Shown here piece after piece: positions 50,584-59,345 of a DNA stretch of 64,000 nt; within the stretch, counting starts at the first letter, position 1, and every line of letters begins with the position of its first letter. The notes under the pieces were generated by a model. The model did not search any database. It was not told the DNA's origin and saw only the letters and a list, made by a program, of their open reading frames with translations. Both the position numbers and the translations under genes were made by a program. The DNA comes from Paenibacillus pinihumi DSM 23905 = JCM 16419 (lineage in GTDB: Bacteria > Bacillota > Bacilli > Paenibacillales > Paenibacillaceae), in assembly GCF_000422505.1 (NCBI RefSeq), contig NZ_KE383864.1, positions 1,145,349 to 1,209,348 on the forward strand, in the 5' to 3' direction.

Positions 50584-51786
50584 GTGTCTGCATATCACCC
50601 TTTAACTGAACAAGAAGCCATCGGCATCGCCCGGTCCTTATCGGATTTCTTCCCGCAGGATGCGAATCTGGAAAGCCGGGAAATCGGAGACGGCAATTTG
50701 AATCTGGTGTTTCATATCCGTGATTCCGGGAGCGGGAAAAGCCTGATTATGAAGCAGGCGCTTCCTTATGCAAAGGTTGTTGGTGAATCCTGGCCGCTGA
50801 CGCTTGACCGGGCACGTATTGAGAGCGAAGCCCTGATTACCCAGGCCAGGCTTGCTCCCGGACTTGTTCCTGAGGTATACCATTATGATGCGGAGATGGC
50901 ATTGACCGTGATGGAGGATCTGAGCGATCATGTCATTATGCGCAGCGGCTTGATGGAAACCGGACGCTATCCCAAATTCGCTTCGGACATTTCCGATTTT
51001 ATGGCAGCCACGCTGTTTTACACCTCTGATCTGGGCATGAACCAGCAGGAGAAGAAGCTCAAGGTTGGTCAATTTATTAACCCGGAGCTGTGCAAAATCA
51101 CTGAGGATTTGATTTTTGACAATCCGTATACGGATTCTTCCAATAATAATTGCGAGGCGGCAATCGCCGATGAGGCTAAAGCGCTGCAGAGCGATTCCGG
51201 GCTGCATATGGAGGTCGCACTGCTGAGACAGAAATTCCTGACCGAAGCGCAAGCGCTCCTCCATGGGGACCTGCATACAGGCAGTGTCTTTATCACTCCG
51301 GAATCGACCAAAGTCATTGATCCGGAGTTTGCATTTTACGGGCCGATCGGCTTTGATGTAGGGGCCGTAATTGCCAACTTCCTGCTGAACTATGCCGGAC
51401 AGGAGCACTGGAGCGGAGATGATACGCGCGAGGATTACCGCGAATATCTGCTCAGCAGCATTGTGGATATCTGGGAGCAATTCGAACAGAAATTCCGCAA
51501 ACTGTGGAATGAGCATGGCGTAGACCGTCTGGCGAATTCCGCGGCGGGCTATCAGGACCTGTATATGAAGCGGCTGCTTCAGGACACCATTGGATTTGCC
51601 GGATGCAAGATGGTCCGCCGTGTCGTCGGATTGTCCCATGTCGTCGATATTGATAAAATTCCGGATGATGTGAAACGTGAGAAAGCTCAGCGTCTGGCAC
51701 TGGCGATCGGCAAGGCACTGATCAAGCTGAACCGCCGGGCAGAATCCATTCACGAGCTTGTGGACATTGCCAAGAAAGGAAATTGA
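50584..51786 (+). CDS. mtnK: 5-methylthioribose kinase
   Basis: Phosphorylates methylthioribose in the methionine salvage pathway. The 400-aa chain has the kinase-like HGDLHTGS at 227-234 with catalytic Asp229, IDPEFAFYGP (245-254), and the N-terminal GDGNLNLVFHI lipid-kinase-like loop. The start is GTG 50584 with GGAGGTGG upstream. It is followed by mtnA after 6 nt. I looked for an S-box riboswitch in the 170 nt upstream and did not find one. Confidence 0.95.
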   Translation: MSAYHPLTEQEAIGIARSLSDFFPQDANLESREIGDGNLNLVFHIRDSGSGKSLIMKQALPYAKVVGESWPLTLDRARIESEALITQARLAPGLVPEVYHYDAEMALTVMEDLSDHVIMRSGLMETGRYPKFASDISDFMAATLFYTSDLGMNQQEKKLKVGQFINPELCKITEDLIFDNPYTDSSNNNCEAAIADEAKALQSDSGLHMEVALLRQKFLTEAQALLHGDLHTGSVFITPESTKVIDPEFAFYGPIGFDVGAVIANFLLNYAGQEHWSGDDTREDYREYLLSSIVDIWEQFEQKFRKLWNEHGVDRLANSAAGYQDLYMKRLLQDTIGFAGCKMVRRVVGLSHVVDIDKIPDDVKREKAQRLALAIGKALIKLNRRAESIHELVDIAKKGN

Positions 51787-51792
51787 GAATAG

Positions 51793-52860
51793 ATGAGTAC
51801 AGAAAGTACGGAATATGCAGGACTGCAATCTGTTATTTGGGCGGGAGAGCATCTTGACCTGCTCGATCAGCGTCTGCTGCCGGAGGAAGTTGTGTACCTC
51901 CCCCTCCAAACCTCTGAGGAAGTATGGGAAGCGATTCGCCATCTGAAAGTACGCGGAGCTCCGGCAATCGGCATGACCGCAGCTTATGGTGTCGTGCTGG
52001 GAAGCCGCGGCGTGGAAGAGTCGCTGGAAACCTTTCATAAGATTGTCCATGAGCAAGCGGATTATCTGGCAACCTCCCGTCCGACCGCTGTCAATCTGTT
52101 CTGGGCGCTTGACCGGATGAAGGCCAAAGCCGATACGATCGTGCAATCCGCTGCAAGTCTGGAGCATGCAAAACATGCGTTGCTTGAGGAAGCACTCGCG
52201 ATCCAAAGTGAGGACGAGGAGACTTGCCGCCTGATCGGTGAGCACGCGCTGGAGCTGTTCAAGGATGGCATGGGCGTGCTCACGCACTGTAATGCAGGAG
52301 GGCTTGCAACAGCCAAGTACGGTACGGCACTGGCGCCAATCTATCTGGCGAAGGAGAAGGGCATCAATCTGTCCGTCTTTGCCGATGAGACCCGCCCTGT
52401 GCTGCAGGGCGCCCGGCTGACTGCCTTCGAGCTGCAGCAGGCTGGCGTGGATGTCACACTGATTTGCGACAATATGGCCGGCATGGTTATGTCCAAGGGC
52501 TGGGTGGATGCGGTTATCGTCGGGACGGACCGTGTCGCTGCCAATGGCGATGTCGCCAATAAAATCGGAACGTACAGCGTAGCTGTATTGGCAAAGGCGC
52601 ATAACATTCCGTTCTATGTCGCTTGCCCGCTGTCAACTATCGATTTGCAGACCGAATCCGGTGCTGAAATTCCGATTGAGGAGCGGCCTGATGAGGAAAT
52701 TACCGAGGGCTTCGGCAAGCGTACGGCTCCGCGCGGCGTGAAGGTATTCAATCCGGCATTTGATATTACCCCGAATGAGTATGTCAGCGCCATTATTACG
52801 GAGAAGGGGATTGTATATCCGCCGTACAATGTCAACCTGAAGAAGCTTTTTGACGTATAG
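51793..52860 (+). CDS. mtnA: S-methyl-5-thioribose-1-phosphate isomerase
   Basis: Converts methylthioribose-1-phosphate to the ribulose form, the step after MtnK. The catalytic residues correspond to Cys166 in THCNAGG and Asp246 in [20 protein letters not shown] and the C-terminal [17 protein letters not shown] are family hallmarks. It is 355 aa, normal length, and two bases before the next gene. Confidence 0.96.
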   Translation: MSTESTEYAGLQSVIWAGEHLDLLDQRLLPEEVVYLPLQTSEEVWEAIRHLKVRGAPAIGMTAAYGVVLGSRGVEESLETFHKIVHEQADYLATSRPTAVNLFWALDRMKAKADTIVQSAASLEHAKHALLEEALAIQSEDEETCRLIGEHALELFKDGMGVLTHCNAGGLATAKYGTALAPIYLAKEKGINLSVFADETRPVLQGARLTAFELQQAGVDVTLICDNMAGMVMSKGWVDAVIVGTDRVAANGDVANKIGTYSVAVLAKAHNIPFYVACPLSTIDLQTESGAEIPIEERPDEEITEGFGKRTAPRGVKVFNPAFDITPNEYVSAIITEKGIVYPPYNVNLKKLFDV

Positions 52861-52862
52861 GA

Positions 52863-53864
52863 ATGAGCAGCACAGCGATTAGCTATTACCGCTACGGCGA
52901 GCCGCTTGAGGTGCTCAAGCAGGTGCGCAGGCTCAGTCCTATACCCGGCAAGGGAGAAGTGGCGGTGCGGGTGACTGCGAGACCTGTCAATCCATCCGAC
53001 CTGATCCCGGTACGCGGCGCTTATGCGCACCGGATCGCCCTCCCCGCAATTGCCGGCTATGAAGGTGTAGGGATTGTTGAGGCTGCAGGAGAAGGCGTAT
53101 CTGAACATTGGATAGGGATGAGAGTGCTTCCTTTGCGGGGAGAGGGGACGTGGCAGGACACTGTCTTGTCCCCGGCCTGCTGGGCGGTGCCCGTCCCTTC
53201 TTTTATACCCGACGGGCAAGCTTGTCAGCTGTATATCAACCCTGTGACATCATGGGTACTATGTACGGCCCGCCTCGGGCTTGGGGCGGGGGATTGCCTC
53301 CTGCTCAATGCGGCCTCCTCTGCCTTCGGTAAGATTACGGCGCAGCTTGCCAGTGTACTTGGAATCCGGCTGATTGCAATTGTCCGGCAGCACTCACGGG
53401 TGGAAGAGCTGTACCGTCTGGGTGCCTGGAAGGTCATTAGCGAGGAAGCAGGTTCCCATTGCCTTCAGGACATAGTACTGGAATGGACAGAAGGGAGAGG
53501 CGCAGACGCCGCTGTTGACTGTATAGGGGGCACCTCCGCTACCTCCCTGTTCTCCTGCATTCGTTCAGGGGGAAGGGCTGCCAGCATTGGCTTGTTGTCG
53601 GGGAAACCTTTCACAGATTACCGGCTTGTTCAGAATCGCCGGATTCAGTATTTTGTGTTTCATCTCCGGCACTGGCTGTCAGCAGTCTCAAGTGAAGAAT
53701 GGCATGCTGTCTTCCGGCAGCTCATTGAACTTGTGCAATCTGGCCGGCTTGTACTGCCATCTGTTAGCCGTTATTATGATCTCGATAATTTCCGGACTGC
53801 ACTGACTGATGCAGAACGTCCAGGGCATAGCGGAAAAATTGTACTGGTCAGCCGGCTGATTTAA
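52863..53864 (+). CDS. MDR-superfamily oxidoreductase (quinone reductase/enoyl reductase-like)
   Basis: A 333-aa NAD(P)-dependent medium-chain dehydrogenase/reductase without the zinc-binding cysteines. The substrate domain includes RVTARPVNPSDLIPVRGAY and AGYEGVGIVEAAGEGV; the nucleotide-binding domain has LLLNAASSAFGKITAQLA and GADAAVDCIGG. It starts 2 nt after the mtnA stop and is cotranscribed with mtnKA. That places an unexpected reductase in methionine salvage; it may only share the promoter. It is closer to the 2-enoyl-CoA reductase (MECR-like) type than to alcohol dehydrogenases. Confidence 0.85.
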   Translation: MSSTAISYYRYGEPLEVLKQVRRLSPIPGKGEVAVRVTARPVNPSDLIPVRGAYAHRIALPAIAGYEGVGIVEAAGEGVSEHWIGMRVLPLRGEGTWQDTVLSPACWAVPVPSFIPDGQACQLYINPVTSWVLCTARLGLGAGDCLLLNAASSAFGKITAQLASVLGIRLIAIVRQHSRVEELYRLGAWKVISEEAGSHCLQDIVLEWTEGRGADAAVDCIGGTSATSLFSCIRSGGRAASIGLLSGKPFTDYRLVQNRRIQYFVFHLRHWLSAVSSEEWHAVFRQLIELVQSGRLVLPSVSRYYDLDNFRTALTDAERPGHSGKIVLVSRLI

Positions 53865-53894
53865 GATTTGGCCGATATATTACAAAACAATAAA

Positions 53895-53945
53895 AACGGC
53901 TGTGCCTCCGACCTGAACAGGATGAAGCACAGCCATATTTGTTTT
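53895..53945. terminator. Bidirectional terminator between the MDR gene and yunC
   Basis: GGCTGTGC and GCACAGCC pair around a 21-nt loop that can fold further. ATATTTGTTTTAT follows on plus and TTTTTATTGTTTTG on minus. It serves the mtnKA-MDR transcript and the convergent DUF1805 gene, whose stop overlaps its edge. Confidence 0.78.
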
Positions 53946-54246
53946 ATACCATCAGCGCCAAGGCTTCATAACCCGGCATTCCCGCCTTAATTCCATACTC
54001 CTCTGCGGTAAGCGTTACCGACTCCAGTGGAGCATTGAGCAATTCATCCAATGTCTTCACGCCGACAGCCCTGCCGGCAATAATGCCCCTATCCTTCAAG
54101 CGGTCATTAAGCAAACTGACATCCAGAGCGCCGCACATAATGTATCCTTTATCCGTAGACAGGGTGAGCAATGTTGTCTTGGGCAGCTTGACCTCCACTC
54201 CCAGTACCGTCATGTTCCCGATTGTATAAGGAACCATTCGAATCAT
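53944..54246 (-). CDS. yunC: DUF1805 family protein, YunC-like
   Basis: A 100-aa conserved protein of unknown role. It has the YunC pattern GVEVKLPKTTLLTLSTDKGYIMCGALDV followed by GIIAGRAVGVKTLDELLNAPL. GGGGAG precedes ATG 54246. In B. subtilis yunC is next to yunD; here a YunD-like gene is 15 kb away. Confidence 0.88.
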   Translation of the reverse strand: MIRMVPYTIGNMTVLGVEVKLPKTTLLTLSTDKGYIMCGALDVSLLNDRLKDRGIIAGRAVGVKTLDELLNAPLESVTLTAEEYGIKAGMPGYEALALMV

Positions 54247-54430
54247 CGGTTGATCTCCCCTTTACACCTGAATAGTCATCGATGCGAATTAAACCTGCTG
54301 CGGACAGCCGGGCCTTGAACTGGTGAAGACACCGGATGCATCAGCCATGCTGTCCTTAGCACTATATGCATAGGGACATCTATTCCGTGTGGGTGGGTAT
54401 CCTGCCTGCCGCCGCTCTCGGGGTGACTGT

Positions 54431-54871
54431 TTATTTTCGCATGCGCCGATCTTTATCCCCCTCATCTTCACCAAGCGCAGTCTTTGTCCTTACTGCCGAA
54501 ACAAGCTTGTTCAGAAATCCCAGATTCAGCCCCATCTTGTTGCCATTTTCAATAATGCTGATAAACTCGATCACACAAAAAGCACCTGAAATGCTGTCTG
54601 TGATAACTCCTCTGCTTTTCAGCACTGCAATTTCAATGAGCAGCACCGAGCCAATAAGCAGCATTGTATATACTTTCTTCAGCAGGCCCTTGTACCCCTT
54701 GGAGCTACGGAGCCCTTCTGTCACATAAGCTGCGATAATCCCGGTAATGAAATCGAGCGCCATCAGCGCCAATAATATTGTAAACACAACTCCGAATAAC
54801 CCTGTAAAAACAGACACAATCCCGGCAAGAATGCTGCCAATGGTCTTAACAATAACGTCGGCTCTTTCCAT
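54431..54871 (-). CDS. Holin family protein (phage_holin_4 type), not in a prophage
   Basis: A 146-aa membrane protein. It has two to three predicted helices (about 15-50 and 65-85), a small charged tail and the family motif IEFISIIENGNKMGLNLG near residue 105. Such proteins permeabilise the membrane for lysins or toxins. No lysin, tail or other phage gene is next to it, so it is solitary. AGGGG lies 8 nt upstream of the ATG. Its promoter (55005-55033) overlaps a LexA-type site, suggesting DNA-damage induction. It could also have been retained for sporulation or programmed lysis. Confidence 0.82.
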   Translation of the reverse strand: MERADVIVKTIGSILAGIVSVFTGLFGVVFTILLALMALDFITGIIAAYVTEGLRSSKGYKGLLKKVYTMLLIGSVLLIEIAVLKSRGVITDSISGAFCVIEFISIIENGNKMGLNLGFLNKLVSAVRTKTALGEDEGDKDRRMRK

Positions 54872-55246
54872 AAATGCAACCCCTATAATTCATCTATACC
54901 TTCCTTTTCTCTCCGCTGCAATCCCGGCAGGCCGGATTATTATGATAACTGCTTCTAGCTGCTCCCTGCCTCCTTTTTCGTTCCTTTTAGGAACTTTTAA
55001 TTATATTATACGAACAAATGTTCCTTATGTCCACTATTTTTGCTAGAATCATCTGATCGAAATAACCTGAAATCCAGTATCCAGCCTCTGCACATATGGA
55101 GCGGCACTTGTTTCAGAAGGACGGGCAGATTGATGTTCTAAAAAAATTTATCAACACAAACTGGAGAACTGGTTATTTCGGACTATGTGTGAAGTCCGTT
55201 TTAGTGATATAGTAGGATTAGTTTTTTTAGAGGAGCGGATATAACC
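54872..55246. other. Divergent intergenic region of the holin gene and the 170-aa gene
   Basis: It contains the SOS-type promoter at 55005-55033 and, in the leader of the minus-strand transcript, a small palindrome GTTCCTTTTAGGAAC at 54980-54994. The part 55060-55240 shows no further clear element. Confidence 0.6.
55005..55033 (-). promoter_or_regulatory. Sigma-A promoter with a LexA box in its spacer
   Basis: On the minus strand TGGACA (plus-strand 55028-55033) and TATAAT (55005-55010) are exactly 17 nt apart. The spacer contains CGAACAAATGTTCC (read on plus, 55011-55024). Its core GAAC-N4-GTTC matches the B. subtilis LexA consensus CGAACRNRYGTTYG at 13 of 14 positions. Transcription would start about 127 nt before the holin ATG. 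Confidence 0.75.
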
Positions 55247-55759
55247 ATGACATTATTTCAAGAAAAGGGACCTAATGCCCACTTGTTTAATGTAGACATA
55301 TTGATTGAAGACGAGACCAATGCCAAGGCATTCGAGAAGCTCCTGCACATTCTGAATGAATCCGGAGCTGCAGATTTCAGAATAAATTCCGGTGTGGAGC
55401 TTGGAAAAATGATTGAAAAGCTGACGGAATCCCCAACCGGGCAACCAGTTAAAGCACCTGTACCTGCAACAGAGAAGGATCCTCAGGCCAAGCCTGTCCC
55501 TTCCTCCGTGCAATCTGCATCAACAGCCAAAAGAAATACAAGCCAGGAGCAGGACGAGGTCACCACGCGAATTCTGAAGTATATTCAAGAAAATCGCCTC
55601 ATCCGGCTTAATGTTAATAAAGGACTGGGGAAGCAGCTAAGCATCCCTTGCCGCATTATTAGTCTGGACCAGAGCAATCACATATTGACGGTCTATCACG
55701 TTGATGAAAAACAGGTCTATACATTTTCACTCTATGAAATTGATGATTTTATTGAGTAG
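55247..55759 (+). CDS. Hypothetical two-domain protein, 170 aa
   Basis: Not recognised. The N-terminal ~65 residues (MTLFQEKGPNAHLFNVDILIEDETNAKAFEKLLHIL) look like an alpha/beta domain. Residues ~66-103 are a Pro/Ala/Ser/Thr-rich linker, and the last 65 (TRILKYIQENRLIRLNVNKGLGKQLSIPCRIISL...VYHVDEKQVYTFSLYEIDDFIE) look like a small beta barrel. GAGGAG precedes the ATG. It is divergent from the holin gene and has a terminator after it. Possibly nucleic-acid or regulatory binding; this is only a structural guess. Confidence 0.7.
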   Translation: MTLFQEKGPNAHLFNVDILIEDETNAKAFEKLLHILNESGAADFRINSGVELGKMIEKLTESPTGQPVKAPVPATEKDPQAKPVPSSVQSASTAKRNTSQEQDEVTTRILKYIQENRLIRLNVNKGLGKQLSIPCRIISLDQSNHILTVYHVDEKQVYTFSLYEIDDFIE

Positions 55760-55835
55760 TAAAAGTAAGGCCCGGCGGTACAACCATTCCCTATAATCAC
55801 TCTATCGTCCCATGCCGGATAAGCTGGATTCAGAC

Positions 55836-55886
55836 AAAAAAGAGCCGATAGCTGGTGCTGCAAGCACCTGGCTGTTGGCTCTTTTA
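55836..55886. terminator. Bidirectional terminator before the GGDEF/EAL gene end
   Basis: AAAAAAGAGCC...AGC.GGTGC and GCACC.GGCT...GGCTCTTTT form a long stem, with T runs on both strands. It separates the convergent genes at 55247 and 55912. Confidence 0.85.
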
Positions 55887-55911
55887 TATAATTGTGGTTT
55901 TGTGCTCCTGT

Positions 55912-57810
55912 TCAATTACGAACAAGAATTTGTGTAATTTGTTCACTCGGCAGTGGAGGGCTCCAAAAGTAGCCCTGAATTTCGTCGCAGGCATGCTGCT
56001 TCAGAAAGTTCATCTGTTCTTCCGTCTCTACGCCTTCAGCGATGACCTGCAAATTCAAATTATGAGCCATCGCGATAATGGCGGCCACAATGGCAGCATC
56101 TCCCGGGTCCTGCTGGATATCCCTGACGAAGGAACGGTCAATTTTCAGCCTTCCGATAGGCAAGTTTTTCAAATAATTTAGAGAACTGTAACCGGTCCCG
56201 AAGTCGTCAATGCTGATGCTTACTCCAAGCCGTGTCAACTCCAGCAAGCATTGTGTCGCATACTGCACATCCATCGTCATCGTCTCGGTAATTTCCAGCT
56301 CCAAATATTGCGGAGACAGCCCGGTCTCCCGCAGAATCGTCGCGATCTTGTCCTTCAGATTCTGCTGCATGAACTGCCGGATCGACAGGTTGACGGACAC
56401 AGGAACAGCCAACAAGCCATCATCCTGCCAGCGCTTGTTCTGCCTGCACGCTTCCTCCAGCACCCATTCGCCGAGCTGCACGATCATCCCGCTCTCCTCA
56501 GCCAGCGGAATGAATTGTCCGGGCGGAACCAGCCCGCGGTCCGGATGCTGCCATCTGACCAGCGCCTCCAGCCCGACTACCTTGCCTGTGGACAAGTGAT
56601 ACTGCGGCTGGTAATGGAGAAAAAACTCATTGCGCTGGATGCCCTGCTTCAGCTCATGCTGCAAAGTGAGGCGTTCCAGCGAGGAATTGTTCCAGTCCTC
56701 GGAGTAGAGCAAAATGTCGTTGCGTCCCTGCTCCTTGACTCTGCCAAGCGCCATATCGGCCTTCTTGATAATGCTGCCCGCATCGCAGTCTTTGCAGTTG
56801 GTCGCCATTCCGATGCTGGCTGTAACATGAAAAGGGAAGCCCTGCATCTCAAAGGGCTCTTCCAGTGTCGTAAGCAGCGCTCTCGCCTTCTCTACTAGCT
56901 CCTTCTCCGAATGCAGCGACACGAACATGATGGCGAATTCGTCCCCTTCCATCCGTGCACCCATATCCTCTCCGGAGAGGCCTCTTGTAAACCGCTCCGC
57001 CACCTGCAACAGCAGCATATCGCCAAATTCACGCCCGAAAGAATCATTAATCAGCTTGAACTGGTCAATATCCAGGTAGAGCATTCCAATAAACCGGTCC
57101 CCGGCCCGCTCCAGCACTTCATTAAAATGCATCATGAACATGCGCCGGTTAGGAAGGCCTGTCATATCGTCGTAATAGGCCATATAGCGAATCCGTTCAT
57201 TATTGCGCTTGCGGTCACTGATATCTTGTCCGATTGCAAGCGCTCCTGTAACGTTATTTCCTTCCGAAAGCGGAAGAAGAACCAGCTGGATTTCCAGCGG
57301 AAAGCCTGTTTTATGTATGATTGTCGTCAAAGTTTGCTGCATGGCTCCCTGTTTAACCAGTTCCAGCTTTTCGAGCACCGACTGCCTGTTTCCGTTATCG
57401 AGCAGAGTAAAGAAATCCTCGCCCATCAGTTCCCCTCTCCTGTAACCCATAAGCTGGGAAGAGGCATCGTTGATAGTGACAAAGCGGCCTTCATGGTCTA
57501 ATACGGCCATTGGGAACGGACTGTACGTGATGATGGACTGGGCAATTTGAGCACTTAAGTCTGAGGCGTAGATTTGGCCGCTTCTGTGAGCATATTGCTG
57601 CTTCAGAAGCAAGGCCATGCCAATAAAACCTCCGATACATACTGCGATGGAGGCTCCAGTGGCATACAAAGGGGATAGGAGACGGTCAGCAAAAATGATC
57701 CAGCCTGCGACAGCGGCTCCGATTCCAATGACTGCCATCCAGACGGTTCTCGGTGAAAGCCTGTAAACAGCCCGCCGACCATCTCTCGAAGCGATTCCTG
57801 TTACCGGCAC
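55912..57810 (-). CDS. Membrane PAS-GGDEF-EAL protein, probable c-di-GMP phosphodiesterase
   Basis: A 632-aa signalling protein: two membrane helices (about 24-42 and 50-70), a PAS domain (93-200), a GGDEF domain (205-370) and an EAL domain (about 385-630). The GGDEF active site reads MEGDEF (287-292) instead of [S/A/G]GDEF, so cyclase activity may be weak or absent. The EAL motif is intact (GLEALVRW, E415) and DDFGTGYSSL is present, so hydrolysis of c-di-GMP is likely. The start is a GTG at 57810 with AGGAAGGG upstream. It acts on the same pool as the HD-GYP protein at 36869. Confidence 0.9.
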   Translation of the reverse strand: MPVTGIASRDGRRAVYRLSPRTVWMAVIGIGAAVAGWIIFADRLLSPLYATGASIAVCIGGFIGMALLLKQQYAHRSGQIYASDLSAQIAQSIITYSPFPMAVLDHEGRFVTINDASSQLMGYRRGELMGEDFFTLLDNGNRQSVLEKLELVKQGAMQQTLTTIIHKTGFPLEIQLVLLPLSEGNNVTGALAIGQDISDRKRNNERIRYMAYYDDMTGLPNRRMFMMHFNEVLERAGDRFIGMLYLDIDQFKLINDSFGREFGDMLLLQVAERFTRGLSGEDMGARMEGDEFAIMFVSLHSEKELVEKARALLTTLEEPFEMQGFPFHVTASIGMATNCKDCDAGSIIKKADMALGRVKEQGRNDILLYSEDWNNSSLERLTLQHELKQGIQRNEFFLHYQPQYHLSTGKVVGLEALVRWQHPDRGLVPPGQFIPLAEESGMIVQLGEWVLEEACRQNKRWQDDGLLAVPVSVNLSIRQFMQQNLKDKIATILRETGLSPQYLELEITETMTMDVQYATQCLLELTRLGVSISIDDFGTGYSSLNYLKNLPIGRLKIDRSFVRDIQQDPGDAAIVAAIIAMAHNLNLQVIAEGVETEEQMNFLKQHACDEIQGYFWSPPLPSEQITQILVRN

Positions 57811-58028
57811 AAGCGAAACATCCCTTCCTCATTCAGACTTGCAAAACTTCATGCCTAATAATGAACTCCAGGCCAAAAAATTGCTAAATTTTGAGAAACC
57901 CTTATTATTTCAATTATAAACGAAATCAGTTATCTGGTCATTGTTATTTTTATATTTTCTGCCTTCATTCTGTCAATTTCGTCATAACTCGCCATAAAAC
58001 GACAGCAATCTGCGGTTAAACGAAACAT

Positions 58029-58412
58029 TTAGGAAGTTTTGCCCCGTTTGAGCGCAGCTGCGATCAATAATCCCCAGCCGGCAATGAAGGCAACCCCGCC
58101 AAGTGGCGTAACGATGCCAAGCTTGGTAAAGCCGGTCAGACTCAGCACATACAGGCTGCCGGAGAAAATTATAATTCCGGCCTGAAGCAGTCTGCCTGCC
58201 CAGGCAACCAGCCCTGTATGACCGAGACGGTCAGCCACGGCTCCGATCAGAAGCAGGCCAAGCGCATGATACATCTGATAACGGACGCCAGTCTCATAAA
58301 CCTCCAGCATTCGTTCTGTTATTTTCCCCTCCAGTCCGTGAGCGCCGAATGCTCCCAATGCTACTCCCAACAGCGCATAAATTGCGCCATAAGCGATAAA
58401 TTTTGACATCAT
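58029..58412 (-). CDS. DUF423 family membrane protein (YwdK-like)
   Basis: A 127-aa protein with about four membrane helices. It shows the DUF423 signature ALGAFGAHGLEGK near residue 20 and YQMYHALGLLLIGA near 45. An earlier GTG at 58424 lies within the ribosome site; ATG 58412 or ATG 58409 is better. It is divergent from the small membrane gene at 58479. Function unknown. Confidence 0.88.
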   Translation of the reverse strand: MMSKFIAYGAIYALLGVALGAFGAHGLEGKITERMLEVYETGVRYQMYHALGLLLIGAVADRLGHTGLVAWAGRLLQAGIIIFSGSLYVLSLTGFTKLGIVTPLGGVAFIAGWGLLIAAALKRGKTS

Positions 58413-58478
58413 ACAGGTATGCACTTCCTTTTGTTTGGTGTATAATTTTACAAAGCAATTCTCAAAGGAGACTCAACT

Positions 58479-58883
58479 ATGGAACATGAGGAACAGAACC
58501 AGCTAAACAACGAGCTTGCCCCCGTCCAAAAGCAGTCCGGTCTCGGAATCGCTTCCTTCATTATCGGACTAATAAGCATCCTTGGGGTAGTGGGAATTGT
58601 CCTGCTGCTCGCATCATTCATTCCGGCCATCCTTGAAACTGGCGGCGGCATGCCGGCAATTACACCGGAGAACGCCGGAGAATACATGCCCCTTATTTTC
58701 TCTTCTTTGCTGCTGCTGCTTGTCCTCGTTCTCGGCTTCGTTGGCCTTGTACTGGGGATTGTCGGGCTCATCAGGAAGAACCGCCGCAAAACCTTTGCTA
58801 TTATTGGTGTCGTATTGAATGGTTTGTTGCTTATCGGGTACCTGCTTTTGATCATCACATCCAGATTTTTAACCGGCATGTAG
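58479..58883 (+). CDS. Small membrane protein, DUF4190/DUF4064-like
   Basis: A 134-aa protein with a charged N-terminus (MEHEEQNQLNNELAP), three predicted helices (about 21-48, 72-96, 105-128) and glycine-rich GLVLGIVGLIRKNRRKTFAIIGVVLN, the repeated pattern of DUF4190-like proteins. AAAGGAG precedes the ATG. Role unknown. Confidence 0.75.
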   Translation: MEHEEQNQLNNELAPVQKQSGLGIASFIIGLISILGVVGIVLLLASFIPAILETGGGMPAITPENAGEYMPLIFSSLLLLLVLVLGFVGLVLGIVGLIRKNRRKTFAIIGVVLNGLLLIGYLLLIITSRFLTGM

Positions 58884-59345
58884 CATGCTTAGCGAACAAC
58901 AGGACCGTGTCAACGTATTTCGTTCCGGTCCGCCCTGTTCTTGCTCTGCATAGTCCCTGCTTTATTTGCGACTCGCCCTTCCTTCCTCATAAAGGTGAAA
59001 TTATAAAATAGTGCTCGCCTATTGTCCCCCTAAACCTGAATCCTCGGTTCTTCATCGTATTTCTTGATTTTCATAATTCTTACCCCAAGCCTCTTGACTT
59101 CCATTTTTCCAAGCTCTCATCCACCCTCAACCCTTTTGCCTTCTTTTCCACCCTCTGTACCCTCCTTTATTAATTATAGCCCAGAATATGCTAAACCCCA
59201 ACAGCTCCAAGACGACATTCACAGCTTCTCCACAGAAAAATACCCCCTGCCGTTGGCATCGGTCGCGTGTTCTGTGCTTCCAATGCTCATTTGCTGAGGG
59301 GGCGCTTTATTTATTATTGCTTTAGTAAGAATTTTCGGGATAAAA
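58884..59345. other. Gene-free stretch downstream of the small membrane gene
   Basis: A pyrimidine-rich plus strand (many CCT and TTCC runs) with no frame that has a ribosome site. I see no repeat or RNA structure of note. Confidence 0.5.

Noticed and set aside
50638-52602. A 654-codon open frame on the minus strand opposite mtnK and mtnA
   Set aside because: It spans two well-identified genes on the other strand, has no recognisable motif and no ribosome site.
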